Part shown: positions 1 to 8,279 of the stretch, piece by piece
How positions within the stretch are numbered: position 1 is the stretch's first letter
Layout of the letters: each line of letters opens with the position of its first letter
NCBI GenBank assembly: GCA_900542045.1
Contig: UQMI01000001.1
Span: 83,998-147,997 of the forward strand
Reading direction: 5' to 3'
Source of the DNA: an uncultured Blautia sp.
GTDB lineage: Bacteria; Bacillota; Clostridia; Lachnospirales; Lachnospiraceae
DNA: 64,000 nt
The notes under the pieces: model-generated
Told to the model about the DNA's origin: nothing
The model's database searches: none
The model's input: the letters and a program-made list of their open reading frames with translations, nothing else
Position numbers and translations under genes: made by a program

Positions 1-1143
1 AGCTTTGAATTCCTTGTCGTTCTTGATGCCGCCGCCGATTCCATAGATAACATCTTTCAGAGGCAGACCCATGGGAACTTCCACCAGACCGCCTTTTTTG
101 ATCTTGCCGGCCAGGGCGAATACCTTGGTTCCCTTGGAAGGACCTTTGCCCATAGCCGCGAAAGCTTCGCCGCCGTTTGCCAGAATCCACGGAACGTTTG
201 CATAGGTTTCCACGTTATTGATATTGGTGGGCAGTTTCCAGTAACCTTTGGCTGCCGGGAACGGAGGTTTCAGACGAGGCATGCCTCTCTCGCCTTCCAG
301 AGAAGCAATCAGAGCTGTCTCTTCACCGCATACGAAAGCGCCGGCACCGGCCTTAATCCGGATATCAAAACTGAAGTCAGAACCAAACAGATTCTTGCCC
401 AGAAAGCCCTTTTCTCTTGCCTGCTCCATGGCAATCTCCAGACGGGTGATGGCCAGCGGATATTCGGCACGGCAGTAGATAATGCCTTCGGTGGCTCCGG
501 CAGCAAATCCGCCGATGATCATTCCTTCCAGCAGAGAGTGGGGATCGCCTTCCAATACGGAACGGTCCATGAATGCACCGGGATCGCCCTCGTCAGCGTT
601 GCATACCATGTATTTCTGTGCGCCGGAATTGGATTTGATCGCATTCCATTTAAACCAGGTAGGGAAACCGGCGCCGCCGCGGCCGCGAAGACCGGACACT
701 TTGATCACATCAATCACTTCGTCCTGGGTCATGGTGGTAATTACTTTCTTTGCAGCTTCATAACCGCCTCTAGCTATGTATTCATCGATCTTTTCCGGAT
801 TGATCTCGCCGCAGTTACGCAGAACAATACGCTTCTGCTGAGACAGAAAGGTCTTGTCTTCCTCAGAGATCATGTACTCTTCCACCGGCTGGCCGCCTTC
901 CAGATGTTTCTCCACCACCTCTGCTACTTTATCCGGCTGCAGCTTCACATATCTGGCTTCCAGTTCTCCCTCATCGCTGTATACATCCACGATGGGCTCC
1001 AGATAACAGGTACCGATACATCCGGTCTTGTCAATAACCACATTGGTCAGATTCTTTTCTGCTACCAACCTCTCGAATTCGTTAGAGGTCTTTTTCGCAC
1101 CGGTAGCGATTCCGCAGCTACCCTGTCCAACAACAACTTTCAT
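1..1143 (-). CDS. nuoF: NuoF-like NADH-binding flavoprotein subunit (hydrogenase/NADH dehydrogenase module), 3'-truncated by window edge
   Basis: This is the FMN/NADH-binding subunit of an iron-hydrogenase or NADH:acceptor oxidoreductase complex (HndC/HydB type). The start is the ATG at 1141-1143 behind GGAGGTATAAAG. The N-terminal ~90 residues form a thioredoxin-like 2Fe-2S domain with Cys at SCG, TGC and GTC (about residues 10, 42 and 46). The NuoF core follows, with the GRGGAGFP flavin/NADH motif near residue 150 and the CNADEGDPGAF segment. Only about 380 codons are visible, so the C-terminal 4Fe-4S and ferredoxin domains expected of the family lie outside the window. It follows nuoE with a 12-bp gap and is surely co-transcribed with it. 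Whether the complex is an electron-bifurcating hydrogenase cannot be decided without the downstream gene. Confidence 0.93.
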   Translation of the reverse strand, partial: MKVVVGQGSCGIATGAKKTSNEFERLVAEKNLTNVVIDKTGCIGTCYLEPIVDVYSDEGELEARYVKLQPDKVAEVVEKHLEGGQPVEEYMISEEDKTFLSQQKRIVLRNCGEINPEKIDEYIARGGYEAAKKVITTMTQDEVIDVIKVSGLRGRGGAGFPTWFKWNAIKSNSGAQKYMVCNADEGDPGAFMDRSVLEGDPHSLLEGMIIGGFAAGATEGIIYCRAEYPLAITRLEIAMEQAREKGFLGKNLFGSDFSFDIRIKAGAGAFVCGEETALIASLEGERGMPRLKPPFPAAKGYWKLPTNINNVETYANVPWILANGGEAFAAMGKGPSKGTKVFALAGKIKKGGLVEVPMGLPLKDVIYGIGGGIKNDKEFKA

Positions 1144-1155
1144 TCTTTATACCTC

Positions 1156-1677
1156 CTACGCATTCTGTGCCTTGATATCATCCAGAATTTTCACTACGGA
1201 TGATTTTGTCAGGTTTCCATAAGTTTCTTCGCCATCGGTGGTCTTGATCATCATGACCGGCGCAAGACTGCAGCATCCAAGACAGGCAACGTTGTTCAGT
1301 GTAAAAAGTCCGTCCTCAGTGGTTTCGCCGTCCTTGATTCCCAGATGTTCGCTGACTGCTTCTTCGATCATGTCTGAACCGTTTACATGACAGGCAGTAC
1401 CTTTGCAGAGCATGATCAGATATTTGCCGATGGGCTGAAGTCTGAACTGTGCGTAGAAGGTGGCCACACCGTAGATCTTCGCCGGCATAATCCCTGTTTT
1501 TTCCGAGATATAATTGATCGCATCCATGGAAAGGTACCCATAAATGTCCTGAGCCTGCTGCAGAATAGTAATCAAACTTCCTGGTACTTTCGCGTACTTT
1601 TCCAGTACCGGTGCCAGTTCAGTGAAATTCGCTTCGGCTGTTCCACCGCACTGGCATTCACAATTCTTGCTATTCAT
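1156..1677 (-). CDS. nuoE: NuoE-like 2Fe-2S subunit of the same complex
   Basis: A 173-residue thioredoxin-like [2Fe-2S] subunit (HndA/HydC, 24-kDa type) that passes electrons between the flavoprotein subunit and its partners. A helical N-terminal half is followed by the ligands CKGTAC and, about 36 residues later, CLGCC, which is the usual four-Cys pattern. The start is the ATG at 1675-1677, preceded by AGGAGGGAAAATC; a longer reading upstream has no ribosome site. The N-terminus carries an extra Cys cluster (NCECQC), which is unusual but common enough as a short tail. It is the first gene of the unit with nuoF, behind a promoter at 1731-1758. Confidence 0.93.
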   Translation of the reverse strand: MNSKNCECQCGGTAEANFTELAPVLEKYAKVPGSLITILQQAQDIYGYLSMDAINYISEKTGIMPAKIYGVATFYAQFRLQPIGKYLIMLCKGTACHVNGSDMIEEAVSEHLGIKDGETTEDGLFTLNNVACLGCCSLAPVMMIKTTDGEETYGNLTKSSVVKILDDIKAQNA

Positions 1678-1730
1678 GATTTTCCCTCCTAGATATAGAT
1701 TTACAATGATAAAATAATAATCCATTAAGA

Positions 1731-1758
1731 ATTATAGCATAATATGCCTAAGATTCAA
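1731..1758 (-). promoter_or_regulatory. SigA-type promoter of the nuoE-nuoF unit
   Basis: On the minus strand TTGAAT (1753-1758) and TATAAT (1731-1736) are separated by 16 bp and lie about 55 bp upstream of the nuoE start. No clear Rex palindrome is visible in the spacer. Confidence 0.55.
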
Positions 1759-1789
1759 AGGAAAAATTATCGAAAACCAACAAAGGAAT

Positions 1790-1821
1790 GCAGTCTTCTA
1801 CCTTTTTCGGGAAAAGACTGC
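1790..1821 (-). terminator. Stem-loop after aroF, probable terminator
   Basis: GCAGTCTT pairs with AAGACTGC around a 16-base loop, between the aroF stop and the nuoE promoter. On the minus strand it is followed by a T-rich rather than a clean poly-T stretch, so it is a weak intrinsic terminator. Confidence 0.4.
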
Positions 1822-1899
1822 ACAATTGAAACCATTTTGTATTTGCCGGACAGGAAAAGATCCCGGAGAGCCTCCTGTCAGGACAGCTTGTACTGAATT

Positions 1900-2910
1900 T
1901 TATACATTCTCCCGAAAGAAACGGACAGTTTTTGTGATCTTATGCATCAGCGTATCGAACATTTCAGGCGTCAGCGACTGCGGACCATCACAGAGAGCCT
2001 TTGCCGGGTTGTTGTGCACCTCGATCATCAGTCCGTCAGCTCCGGCGGCAATGGCTGCCATCGATAGCGGTTCCACCATAAAACGAAGGCCCGCCGCATG
2101 GCTGGGGTCGATGACCACCGGCAGATGAGTTTTCTTTTTCAGCATGGGAATGGCAGAGATATCCAGCGTATTTCGGGTAGATGTCTCGAACGTTCGGATT
2201 CCTCTCTCGCAGAGGATCACCTGTTCATTTCCGCCTGCCATGATATATTCCGCGCTCATCAGCAGTTCATCCAGTGTATTGGCCATGCCCCGTTTCAGCA
2301 GAATCGGTTTTTTCAGTTTTCCAAGTTCTTTGAGAAGTTCAAAATTCTGCATGTTCCGGGTGCCCACCTGGATCACATCCACATCTTCGAAAAGATGAAT
2401 GTGGCTGGTACTCATGATCTCTGTCACCACAGGCAGGCCTGTAGCCTTTTTGGCTTCCAGAAGCAGCTGCAGTCCATCTTCCTGGAGTCCCTGGAATGCG
2501 TAAGGCGAAGTCCTGGGTTTGAATGCGCCGCCCCGCAGCAGTCCTGCACCGGAACGTTTCACATCTTCTGCCACTTCCACCATCTGTTCTTTGGATTCAA
2601 TGGAACAGGGTCCTGCGATTACCTGGAAATTTCCTCCGCCGATCTTTCTTCCACAGATATCGATCACTGTAGGAGCCGGATGGATGGTTTTATTTGCCAG
2701 TTTATAAGGCTCCCGGATACGCTTGACATTTTCCACTGCTTCATAAGTCAGCAACTGGTCTTCCGACAGGGATTCTGTATCACCCACCAATCCCAGTATT
2801 GTAGTAGTCTTTCCCTTGGATTCATGGATTTCCAGTCCTTTTTCCCGCAGATCCGCTTTCAGTTCTTCGATGCATTCTACTGCAGCATCACGTTTCAAAA
2901 TTACGATCAT
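1900..2910 (-). CDS. aroF: 3-deoxy-7-phosphoheptulonate (DAHP) synthase
   Basis: Condenses phosphoenolpyruvate and erythrose 4-phosphate to DAHP, the first step of the shikimate pathway. It has 336 residues. An N-terminal ferredoxin-like regulatory domain (about residues 1-70, starting MIVILKRDAAVE) precedes the TIM-barrel catalytic domain of the Thermotoga/Bacillus class Ibeta type, with motifs VIAGPCSIES, RGGAFKPRTSPYAFQG, KRGMANT and DPSHAAG. The start was chosen at 2908-2910 because GAAAGGAG lies 8 bases upstream; an upstream in-frame reading runs into the terminator hairpin of the leader. The gene stands alone behind a 340-nt attenuator leader (leader peptide 3017-3127), which predicts control by aromatic amino acid supply in addition to any allosteric control through the N-terminal domain. 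Confidence 0.95.
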   Translation of the reverse strand: MIVILKRDAAVECIEELKADLREKGLEIHESKGKTTTILGLVGDTESLSEDQLLTYEAVENVKRIREPYKLANKTIHPAPTVIDICGRKIGGGNFQVIAGPCSIESKEQMVEVAEDVKRSGAGLLRGGAFKPRTSPYAFQGLQEDGLQLLLEAKKATGLPVVTEIMSTSHIHLFEDVDVIQVGTRNMQNFELLKELGKLKKPILLKRGMANTLDELLMSAEYIMAGGNEQVILCERGIRTFETSTRNTLDISAIPMLKKKTHLPVVIDPSHAAGLRFMVEPLSMAAIAAGADGLMIEVHNNPAKALCDGPQSLTPEMFDTLMHKITKTVRFFRENV

Positions 2911-2943
2911 GAATGTATTCTCCTTTCTTGTCTCCATAAATAC

Positions 2944-2980
2944 AAAAGGACCGATGCCTGCTGTACACAAACATCGGTCC
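2944..2980 (-). terminator. Attenuator terminator hairpin of the aroF leader
   Basis: On the minus strand GGACCGATG (2972-2980) pairs perfectly with CATCGGTCC (2948-2956) around a 15-base loop and is followed by TTTTGTA, just 34 bp before the aroF start. The GATG of its 5' arm is also part of the antiterminator, so the two structures exclude each other. Confidence 0.85.
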
Positions 2981-3047
2981 GCTGCTGCTTTGTTTTCAAA
3001 TAGTCTGTTCTATTCGCTACAAATCTTCCCGGGATGTCTGTACAGCA
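2959..3047 (-). promoter_or_regulatory. Antiterminator stem of the aroF leader
   Basis: The minus-strand segment TGCTGTACAGACATC (3033-3047) can pair with GATGTTTGTGTACAGCA (2959-2975): seven pairs, a two-base bulge, then eight pairs including one G-T wobble. The 3' arm overlaps the 5' arm and loop of the terminator, and the 5' arm lies inside the last codons of the aromatic leader peptide. A ribosome finishing the leader peptide would therefore hide the 5' arm. Confidence 0.8.
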
Positions 3048-3127
3048 AAAAAGCCGGCGCTGAAATAAAAGCCCCAGAAATAATAAAAAGAATATGCAGT
3101 TGTATTTATATTCACTGCTGCTGTCAT
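3017..3127 (-). CDS. aroF leader peptide, 36 residues, extremely rich in Tyr/Phe/Trp
   Basis: A short reading frame that ends in TAG at 3017-3019. The ATG at 3125-3127 follows GGGAG with an 8-base spacer. Residues 12-27 contain eleven aromatic residues: Y12, then F-Y-Y-F-W at 14-18, F-Y-F at 20-22 and F-F at 26-27. The last third (A28-V29-Q30-T31) is encoded by the 5' arm of the antiterminator. This is the signature of a regulatory leader peptide whose translation rate reports charged tRNA-Tyr, tRNA-Phe and tRNA-Trp, as known for pheA and trp leaders of enteric bacteria. A function as a protein is not expected. An overlapping TTG-started frame (3149 downward) also has some Tyr/Phe but runs through the terminator and is less convincing. 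Confidence 0.82.
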   Translation of the reverse strand: MTAAVNINTTAYSFYYFWGFYFSAGFFAVQTSREDL

Positions 3128-3248
3128 AATCAGAACTCCCGTATTTCAAATATGTCCTATTGTTTGCCTGTCTCCCCTGGCATTCCGGAACCCAGCGTAA
3201 GAAATCCAGGCAGACTTTTTACCTTAAAGCTTTAAAGATTATAGAATC

Positions 3249-3276
3249 ATTATACCTGTCGTTTTATTTTTGTCAA
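3249..3276 (-). promoter_or_regulatory. SigA promoter of the aroF leader transcript
   Basis: Perfect consensus boxes TTGACA (3271-3276) and TATAAT (3249-3254) with a 16-bp spacer. Transcription would start near 3242 and give a leader of roughly 330 nt before aroF. The remaining bases up to the next gene at 3415 hold nothing else that I recognise. Confidence 0.85.
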
Positions 3277-3414
3277 TTCTCAATTGTCAGATTCTTTGTA
3301 TTTTTCTTCGTACAAATAGAAATTTCAACCATAAAGAATGGCTTTTTTTTCGCACTTGTCCAGTGCCTGGTACTTCCCGAACCGGAAAAGATGCCGTCTG
3401 TAGCCGCCATATTT

Positions 3415-4140
3415 TTACTTTCTCCTGGATTTCCGTGGATTTTTTTCGATCATTTCGTAAAGCTTCTCCATGGCCTGACGGATTCCTCCCACTTCATCAA
3501 TGAGACCTTCCCGCACCGCATCCTCGCCCTCCAGCATGGTTCCCACATCTTTTACCAGCTGTGACGTATCCAGCATCAGTTCTTCAATCCGTTCTTTACT
3601 CATATTGGAATGGCTGGATATAAAAGTAGTGATCCGGTCCTGAATTTTTTCCATATTTCGATAGGTCTGAGCAACGCCAATAAACATGCCATTGGACCGT
3701 ACCGGATGAATCACCATGGTAGCGCTTGGTACTACAAAAGAATAATCCGCAGATACTGCCATGGGTACACCGATGGAATGCCCGCCTCCCAGCACAAGCG
3801 AAACGGTGGGGACACTGAGAGAAGCGATCATTTCCGCAATGGCCAGGCCCGCCTCCACATCTCCCCCTACCGTATTCAAAAGAATCAGCAGTCCGTCCAC
3901 CCCTGCATCATCCTCAATCATAGCCAGCTTTGGCAGCACATGTTCATATTTTGTGGTTTTGCTCTGCGATGGCGCCGATTCGTGTCCCTCTACCTCTCCG
4001 ATGATGCTGAGAAGCTCCACCCGATGGTTCTCTTCGTTCTGATTCAGTGTGGTCTGCCCCATTTCTCTGATTTCTTCATTTGCTTTGCCGGAATCTGACA
4101 TTCCTTTTGCAGTATCTTTCATCTGTTCGTTTTTCTGCAT
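3415..4140 (-). CDS. ClpP-class serine protease (TepA-like)
   Basis: A 241-residue ClpP/crotonase-fold protein of the translocation-enhancing (TepA) group. The core carries LLILLNTVGGDVEAG (oxyanion region), the nucleophile motif GGGHSIGVPMA and the histidine motif MVIHPVRSNG, so the Ser-His pair of ClpP is present although the GxASMG consensus is altered. The first ~60 residues are polar and low in structure, with no signal peptide, and the C-terminus is basic. The start (ATG 4138-4140) has GGAGGTGCATC in front. TepA of Bacillus is cytoplasmic and has been linked to protein export and degradation of spore proteins; the role here is inferred from the family. It stands alone, after the terminator of the next gene upstream. 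Confidence 0.85.
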   Translation of the reverse strand: MQKNEQMKDTAKGMSDSGKANEEIREMGQTTLNQNEENHRVELLSIIGEVEGHESAPSQSKTTKYEHVLPKLAMIEDDAGVDGLLILLNTVGGDVEAGLAIAEMIASLSVPTVSLVLGGGHSIGVPMAVSADYSFVVPSATMVIHPVRSNGMFIGVAQTYRNMEKIQDRITTFISSHSNMSKERIEELMLDTSQLVKDVGTMLEGEDAVREGLIDEVGGIRQAMEKLYEMIEKNPRKSRRK

Positions 4141-4304
4141 GATGCACCTCCGTCTGAAATTCTTTTTTCTTATGTAGTATGCGCAGGTTTCTCCATCTGA
4201 ATCCCCGGGAAAGCGAAGAGTGCTGTGAAAAGGCAGGCAGTCTCCTATAAATTTTCTGTAAACGCATATCAATGCAGGATGCGCGGTTATAAAACCTGCT
4301 ACAG

Positions 4305-4349
4305 AAAAAAGGTGCCCCCCCAAGCCATAAAATGACTTCAGAGACACCT
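4305..4349 (-). terminator. Intrinsic terminator after the zinc alcohol dehydrogenase
   Basis: AGGTGTCTC pairs with GGGGGCACCT (G-T wobbles allowed) and is followed by TTTTTT on the minus strand, 17 bp after the stop at 4366. Confidence 0.75.
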
Positions 4350-4365
4350 CCGTATCACATTTGTC

Positions 4366-5445
4366 TCAAAGCGGCGTCAGCTTGGACGTATCTTTTGTGA
4401 TCACGACCTTTACTGCTTCTTTTTTCCGCATCAGATCCATTCCCTTGGACCAGTCCTGCAAGGTGATATAATGAGAAATCATTCCGTTGAGATCCAGTTT
4501 GCCCATTTCCAGCAGATTCAGCACATTTTTCCAGGAAATATAATCGTATCCGAAATGTCCCTGGATCGTAATGCCCAGTTCCGGCAGGCAATCCAGACTG
4601 CAGCCATAAGGCTGTTCATCGTAGCCGATCTTTACGATCTTGCCTCCCTTTTTCACCACGGACAATGCTTCTTTCAGCACCTGATTGGCTCCTGCAGCAT
4701 CAATCACCACCGGAACTTTGCTGCCGCCTGTGATGCTTTGCAGCTCCTGATCCAGATCCTGTCCATTCATCACCACGGTATGTGTAGCCCCGTACTTGCG
4801 TGCAATGGCAAATCGCTTCTCATTGCCGGGGCGGGCCAGCGCAATGATTTTCCCGCATCCCATAACATGAGCAATCTGGATCACGCAAAGCCCAATGGGT
4901 CCAACACCAAATACGGCAATATTTTCTCCCGGAAGTATGCCGGATTCCTGAACCACAGCTTTGTAGGCATTGCATATGGGGTCCAGTATTGCAGCCTCTT
5001 CAAACGAAACATTCTCAGGAATCCGGAACAGTGTATGGGGATTTCTGGCCAGAAGATCTCCCCGTATCTTTACATAATCCGTAAAGCCCCCGTCCATGCC
5101 ATATCCCAGTCCCAGCCGCTCCGGACACATCAGATACTGTCCGGTGGTGCAGGCATCGCATTTTCCGCAGACGTAACCGGTATTATCGGAAACCACACGG
5201 TCACCGATTTTCCATTCTGTGACATTTTTTCCGGTCTTTGCCACAATACCAGAAAATTCGTGCCCAAGAATCACAGGGCAATTCAGCTGATTCCCGTGTT
5301 TTCCGTCGTCATATCCCACATCTGAACCGCAGATTCCGGCAGCCCGGACTTCGATCAGCAGATCATCTTCTCCTATTTCAGGAACCGGAACTTCCCGCAA
5401 TTCTGTTTCTCGGGGACCTGTTCCATATTTTACCAGTGCAAGCAT
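4366..5445 (-). CDS. Zinc-dependent medium-chain alcohol/polyol dehydrogenase
   Basis: A 359-residue member of the MDR superfamily, close to threonine/sorbitol/butanediol dehydrogenases. Visible are the catalytic zinc ligands AAGICGSD and GHEFSG, the structural zinc cluster CGKCDACTTGQYLMC and the Rossmann motif GVGPIG. It oxidises a secondary alcohol or polyol with NAD(P); the substrate cannot be read from the sequence. The start (ATG 5443-5445) has AAAGGAGGAGGACACG upstream. It follows the nitroreductase by 37 bp on the same strand and the pair may be one operon ending at the terminator at 4305-4349. Confidence 0.88.
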   Translation of the reverse strand: MLALVKYGTGPRETELREVPVPEIGEDDLLIEVRAAGICGSDVGYDDGKHGNQLNCPVILGHEFSGIVAKTGKNVTEWKIGDRVVSDNTGYVCGKCDACTTGQYLMCPERLGLGYGMDGGFTDYVKIRGDLLARNPHTLFRIPENVSFEEAAILDPICNAYKAVVQESGILPGENIAVFGVGPIGLCVIQIAHVMGCGKIIALARPGNEKRFAIARKYGATHTVVMNGQDLDQELQSITGGSKVPVVIDAAGANQVLKEALSVVKKGGKIVKIGYDEQPYGCSLDCLPELGITIQGHFGYDYISWKNVLNLLEMGKLDLNGMISHYITLQDWSKGMDLMRKKEAVKVVITKDTSKLTPL

Positions 5446-5482
5446 CGTGTCCTCCTCCTTTACTGATTCGGTTTTTTGTTTT

Positions 5483-6277
5483 TTACCGCCAGATCGCATT
5501 TGGCGCTTTTCTGGGTGCCGTCCGTTTATACTTTACGGAAGGATACCCCAGCAGCAAGCAGGCTTTTATGGGAATTTCCGGAATTCCCAGCCACTCTTTC
5601 GCCTGGGGATTGGTTTCTGTGATCCGGGCCAAAAAGCCATTATATAGGCAACCCAGTCCCTGCGCAGCAGCCATCAATTCCATATTCTGAGCAGCCAGCC
5701 CCGCATCCAGCGGCCAGTCAGAAGCAAGATATACAATGACCGGTGCATTCCGGAACAGATAATCATCTGCGGCATCTGCTTTTTGTCTCCGGAGAAACGA
5801 TACATAAGGGCGGAAATCCTCTGGTATGGCATCTCCATACTCTGCTGTCTTCTTCTCAACAAAATCCCATATCATCTGTTTCAACACATCACGCTTCTCC
5901 TGCACAAAGATAAAATAGCAGTCCTGGTTGTTTTTCGCAGTCGCCGTATACCGCCCTGCCTGCAGGAGCTGCTCCAGCTTTTCCTGCTCTACCGGACACT
6001 TTTTGTAATCACGAATGCTTCGCCGGCTTTTGATACTGTGCAGCAAAGCTGCTGGATCCAGGGAAGATAACCTGCCTTCACACAGTTCCGTATCCGCCGC
6101 CAGATATTCCTTTGGCATTTCTACCGCTGTCTCCGGACAGACCGCATAGCAGTGTCCGCACAGCAGACATTCATCCAAAACCTCCGCTTTTCCCCCTTTG
6201 ATCTGCAGATTCAGTGCCAGACAATCTCTGACACAGGCACCGCAGCCGATACATTTTTCCTGATTTATGGTAATCAT
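5483..6277 (-). CDS. Nitroreductase with N-terminal 2x[4Fe-4S] ferredoxin domain
   Basis: A 264-residue fusion. Residues 1-60 hold two ferredoxin clusters (CIGCGACVRDC and CLLCGHCYAVCP); residues 85-264 are an FMN-dependent nitroreductase fold starting RRSIRDYKK with the usual late LLGYP segment. Such fusions are frequent in Clostridia and probably reduce flavin or organic acceptors with ferredoxin electrons; the true substrate is unknown. The start ATG at 6275-6277 is preceded by GGGAGGCGAACGATC. It is the likely first gene of a two-gene unit with the downstream alcohol dehydrogenase. Confidence 0.9.
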   Translation of the reverse strand: MITINQEKCIGCGACVRDCLALNLQIKGGKAEVLDECLLCGHCYAVCPETAVEMPKEYLAADTELCEGRLSSLDPAALLHSIKSRRSIRDYKKCPVEQEKLEQLLQAGRYTATAKNNQDCYFIFVQEKRDVLKQMIWDFVEKKTAEYGDAIPEDFRPYVSFLRRQKADAADDYLFRNAPVIVYLASDWPLDAGLAAQNMELMAAAQGLGCLYNGFLARITETNPQAKEWLGIPEIPIKACLLLGYPSVKYKRTAPRKAPNAIWR

Positions 6278-6368
6278 GATCGTTCGCCTCCCAATATATT
6301 TCATTTCCTGTTCCTGTTACTTTTTCTATTCTATCATATATTATTTGGCGAACACAAGCTGTAGTCTC

Positions 6369-6578
6369 TACAGTAATTTCCGGGGGAATGGCTTGGCTAA
6401 TGTAGTTCGGCAGCTTCCTCTACGGTGGTTTTCCTGGATTTTTGTCTGGCCACCGTAATTTCTGGTGTCCTTTACGGTGGTTTCCCTAGATTTTTGTCTG
6501 GCCACCGTAATTCTAGGACTTCTCATACGGTAGTTTTCCCGGTTTTCGGCCCAGTCACCGTAATTCCATCCATAAACC
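6369..6578. repeat. 53-bp tandem repeat array A (four units)
   Basis: Units begin at 6369, 6421, 6473 and 6526 (spacing 52, 52, 53). The clearest units read TACGGTGG, then TTTCC at positions 10-14, and CCACCGTAA near 30-38, so TTACGGTGG/CCACCGTAA forms a perfect stem in each. The first unit and a possible fifth after 6579 are degenerate. The array fills the gap between the nitroreductase and the BCCT transporter. It shares its skeleton and period with the arrays at 42956-43273 and 48504-48821. Confidence 0.85.
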
Positions 6579-6659
6579 CAAAACAATTTCCTGCCAGCCC
6601 TCTGTAATTTCCAATATATGCAGCCCAACCCGCACTTTTCCTCCGCAGAACCTGCCTTC

Positions 6660-8210
6660 TCAATCACTTGGAGACTCTTTCTTACTTTTCTCAGCGCTGT
6701 CTCTGTACAGATCCGGTCTAAACAATACCTTAATGGCTGCTGCTGTAACAAAAGCCAGGAAAAGAGCTGCTGGCAGACCTCCAATATTGGTAATAATCTT
6801 CAGTCCATCTGCTCCATTTCCCACATTCATCATGATCATGGCAATAGCTGCTGTAACAACCGCCCATGCAACCTTAATCCGCACCGGAGAATCCGGATTT
6901 TCCGGGCTCAGTCCGTGGGTAGACAGATCCGCCATGGCAATGGTGGTGGAATCTGCAGCCGTAACAAAAGAAAGAAAAACCGCCGCCAGAAAGATCACTG
7001 TCAGAAGTCCGGTGGCCGGCATATTTTCAAAAAGCTGATAAATCGTATTTTCAATTCCGGAGGAAAAGGCCTCTACCATATTGCTGTCCGCTTTGTTTAA
7101 AGTAAAATTGATGGTAGAGCCGGACAATACGGAAAACCACAGCACACTGAATAAAGATGTGGAAAACAGATTCATGGCAACCAATTCCTTTATCTTTCTT
7201 CCATATGCGATCCTTCCCAGGAAAATTGCTGTAATCGGTGCCCAGGCCATCCAGCTCGACATATAAAATACAGGCCAGGATCCGGCCCATCCATCGGTAT
7301 CAAAAGTCCCTGTATACAGCGACCGGGTAAAAAAGTTGCTGATATATTCCCCCAAGCTTTCCACGGAAAAAGAACAGATAAACTGCGTACCGCCGAAAAT
7401 CAGTACAAACACAAGGATAATAATATAAATATAGACATTGATATTGGACAGGCGCCTTACTCCATTCATAATTCCCGATATGGCAGATGCCAGAAACGTA
7501 GCCGTTACGATGATCATAACAACAGACCACACCATAGGCGTAGACGGAATCCCCAGCAGTTTATGAAGGCCTCCGCTTAGGTTCAGCACACCAACCCCCA
7601 GAGAACCTGCCAGCCCCGCAACCAGAGTAAACAGGCATACGCAGTCAATCACCGTATTGAGAAGTTTGTTTTCTTTCTTCCGTGTCAGCACTGTGATCAT
7701 GGTTCCCAGCGAGAAAGATTTTTTCAGATTATAATATCCAAATGCGAACATCACCGCCGCAATGGTATAAATGCCATAAGGAAGTACCGTCCAATGCGTA
7801 TAAATGGCCGACATGGCAAATTTTGCTGCTTCCGGAGACATTGCCTCAATGTGGAGACTTTCCGGTGGATGCAGCAGATGCTGAATCGGTTCCGCCGCAG
7901 ACCAGAAGATAATCCCACAGGCAATGGTAGTACAGATATTGATACTAAACCACTCCAGAACGGTCATAGTCGGTTTTGCTTCCTTACATCCAATCCTTAC
8001 CTGCCCGAATTTTGAAAAGAAAATTGCCACACACACCAGAAAAATAAGAACCGACAGAAAGATAATCAGCCATCCAAACTTTTCTGTAATAAAAGCATTG
8101 ATTCCATTCACTACCTCTGTAAAACCACTGCTGTCTATCAGATTAAACAAAATACAAAAAAACAATAGCAGAAATGGCGGAAGAAAAACTTCTGACTTTA
8201 TTTTCAACAT
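6660..8210 (-). CDS. BCCT-family betaine/carnitine/choline transporter
   Basis: A 516-residue, 12-helix secondary transporter for quaternary ammonium compounds. Family features seen: N-terminal hydrophobic helix, GSAAEPIQH-like region (SAAEPIQHL), the helix with WTVLPYGIY, and the signature segment WAPITAIFLGRIAYGR. The start ATG at 8208-8210 is preceded by GGGAGGTGGAGATTCT. It is the last gene of a minus-strand run MttB-MFS-BCCT and is separated from the MFS gene by 69 bp. Together with the MttB-family methyltransferase this suggests import of glycine betaine, proline betaine, carnitine or a relative as methyl donor; the exact substrate is an inference. Confidence 0.92.
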   Translation of the reverse strand: MLKIKSEVFLPPFLLLFFCILFNLIDSSGFTEVVNGINAFITEKFGWLIIFLSVLIFLVCVAIFFSKFGQVRIGCKEAKPTMTVLEWFSINICTTIACGIIFWSAAEPIQHLLHPPESLHIEAMSPEAAKFAMSAIYTHWTVLPYGIYTIAAVMFAFGYYNLKKSFSLGTMITVLTRKKENKLLNTVIDCVCLFTLVAGLAGSLGVGVLNLSGGLHKLLGIPSTPMVWSVVMIIVTATFLASAISGIMNGVRRLSNINVYIYIIILVFVLIFGGTQFICSFSVESLGEYISNFFTRSLYTGTFDTDGWAGSWPVFYMSSWMAWAPITAIFLGRIAYGRKIKELVAMNLFSTSLFSVLWFSVLSGSTINFTLNKADSNMVEAFSSGIENTIYQLFENMPATGLLTVIFLAAVFLSFVTAADSTTIAMADLSTHGLSPENPDSPVRIKVAWAVVTAAIAMIMMNVGNGADGLKIITNIGGLPAALFLAFVTAAAIKVLFRPDLYRDSAEKSKKESPSD

Positions 8211-8279
8211 AGAATCTCCACCTCCCAGAAACCAGGCAATGCCAGAGAAAAAATTTTCTCCGGACATTGCCTGCAAAAG

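Noticed and set aside
2944..3276. T-box in front of aroF
   Set aside because: The AGGGTGG-type T-box core and the specifier stem are absent; the aromatic leader peptide explains the hairpins better.
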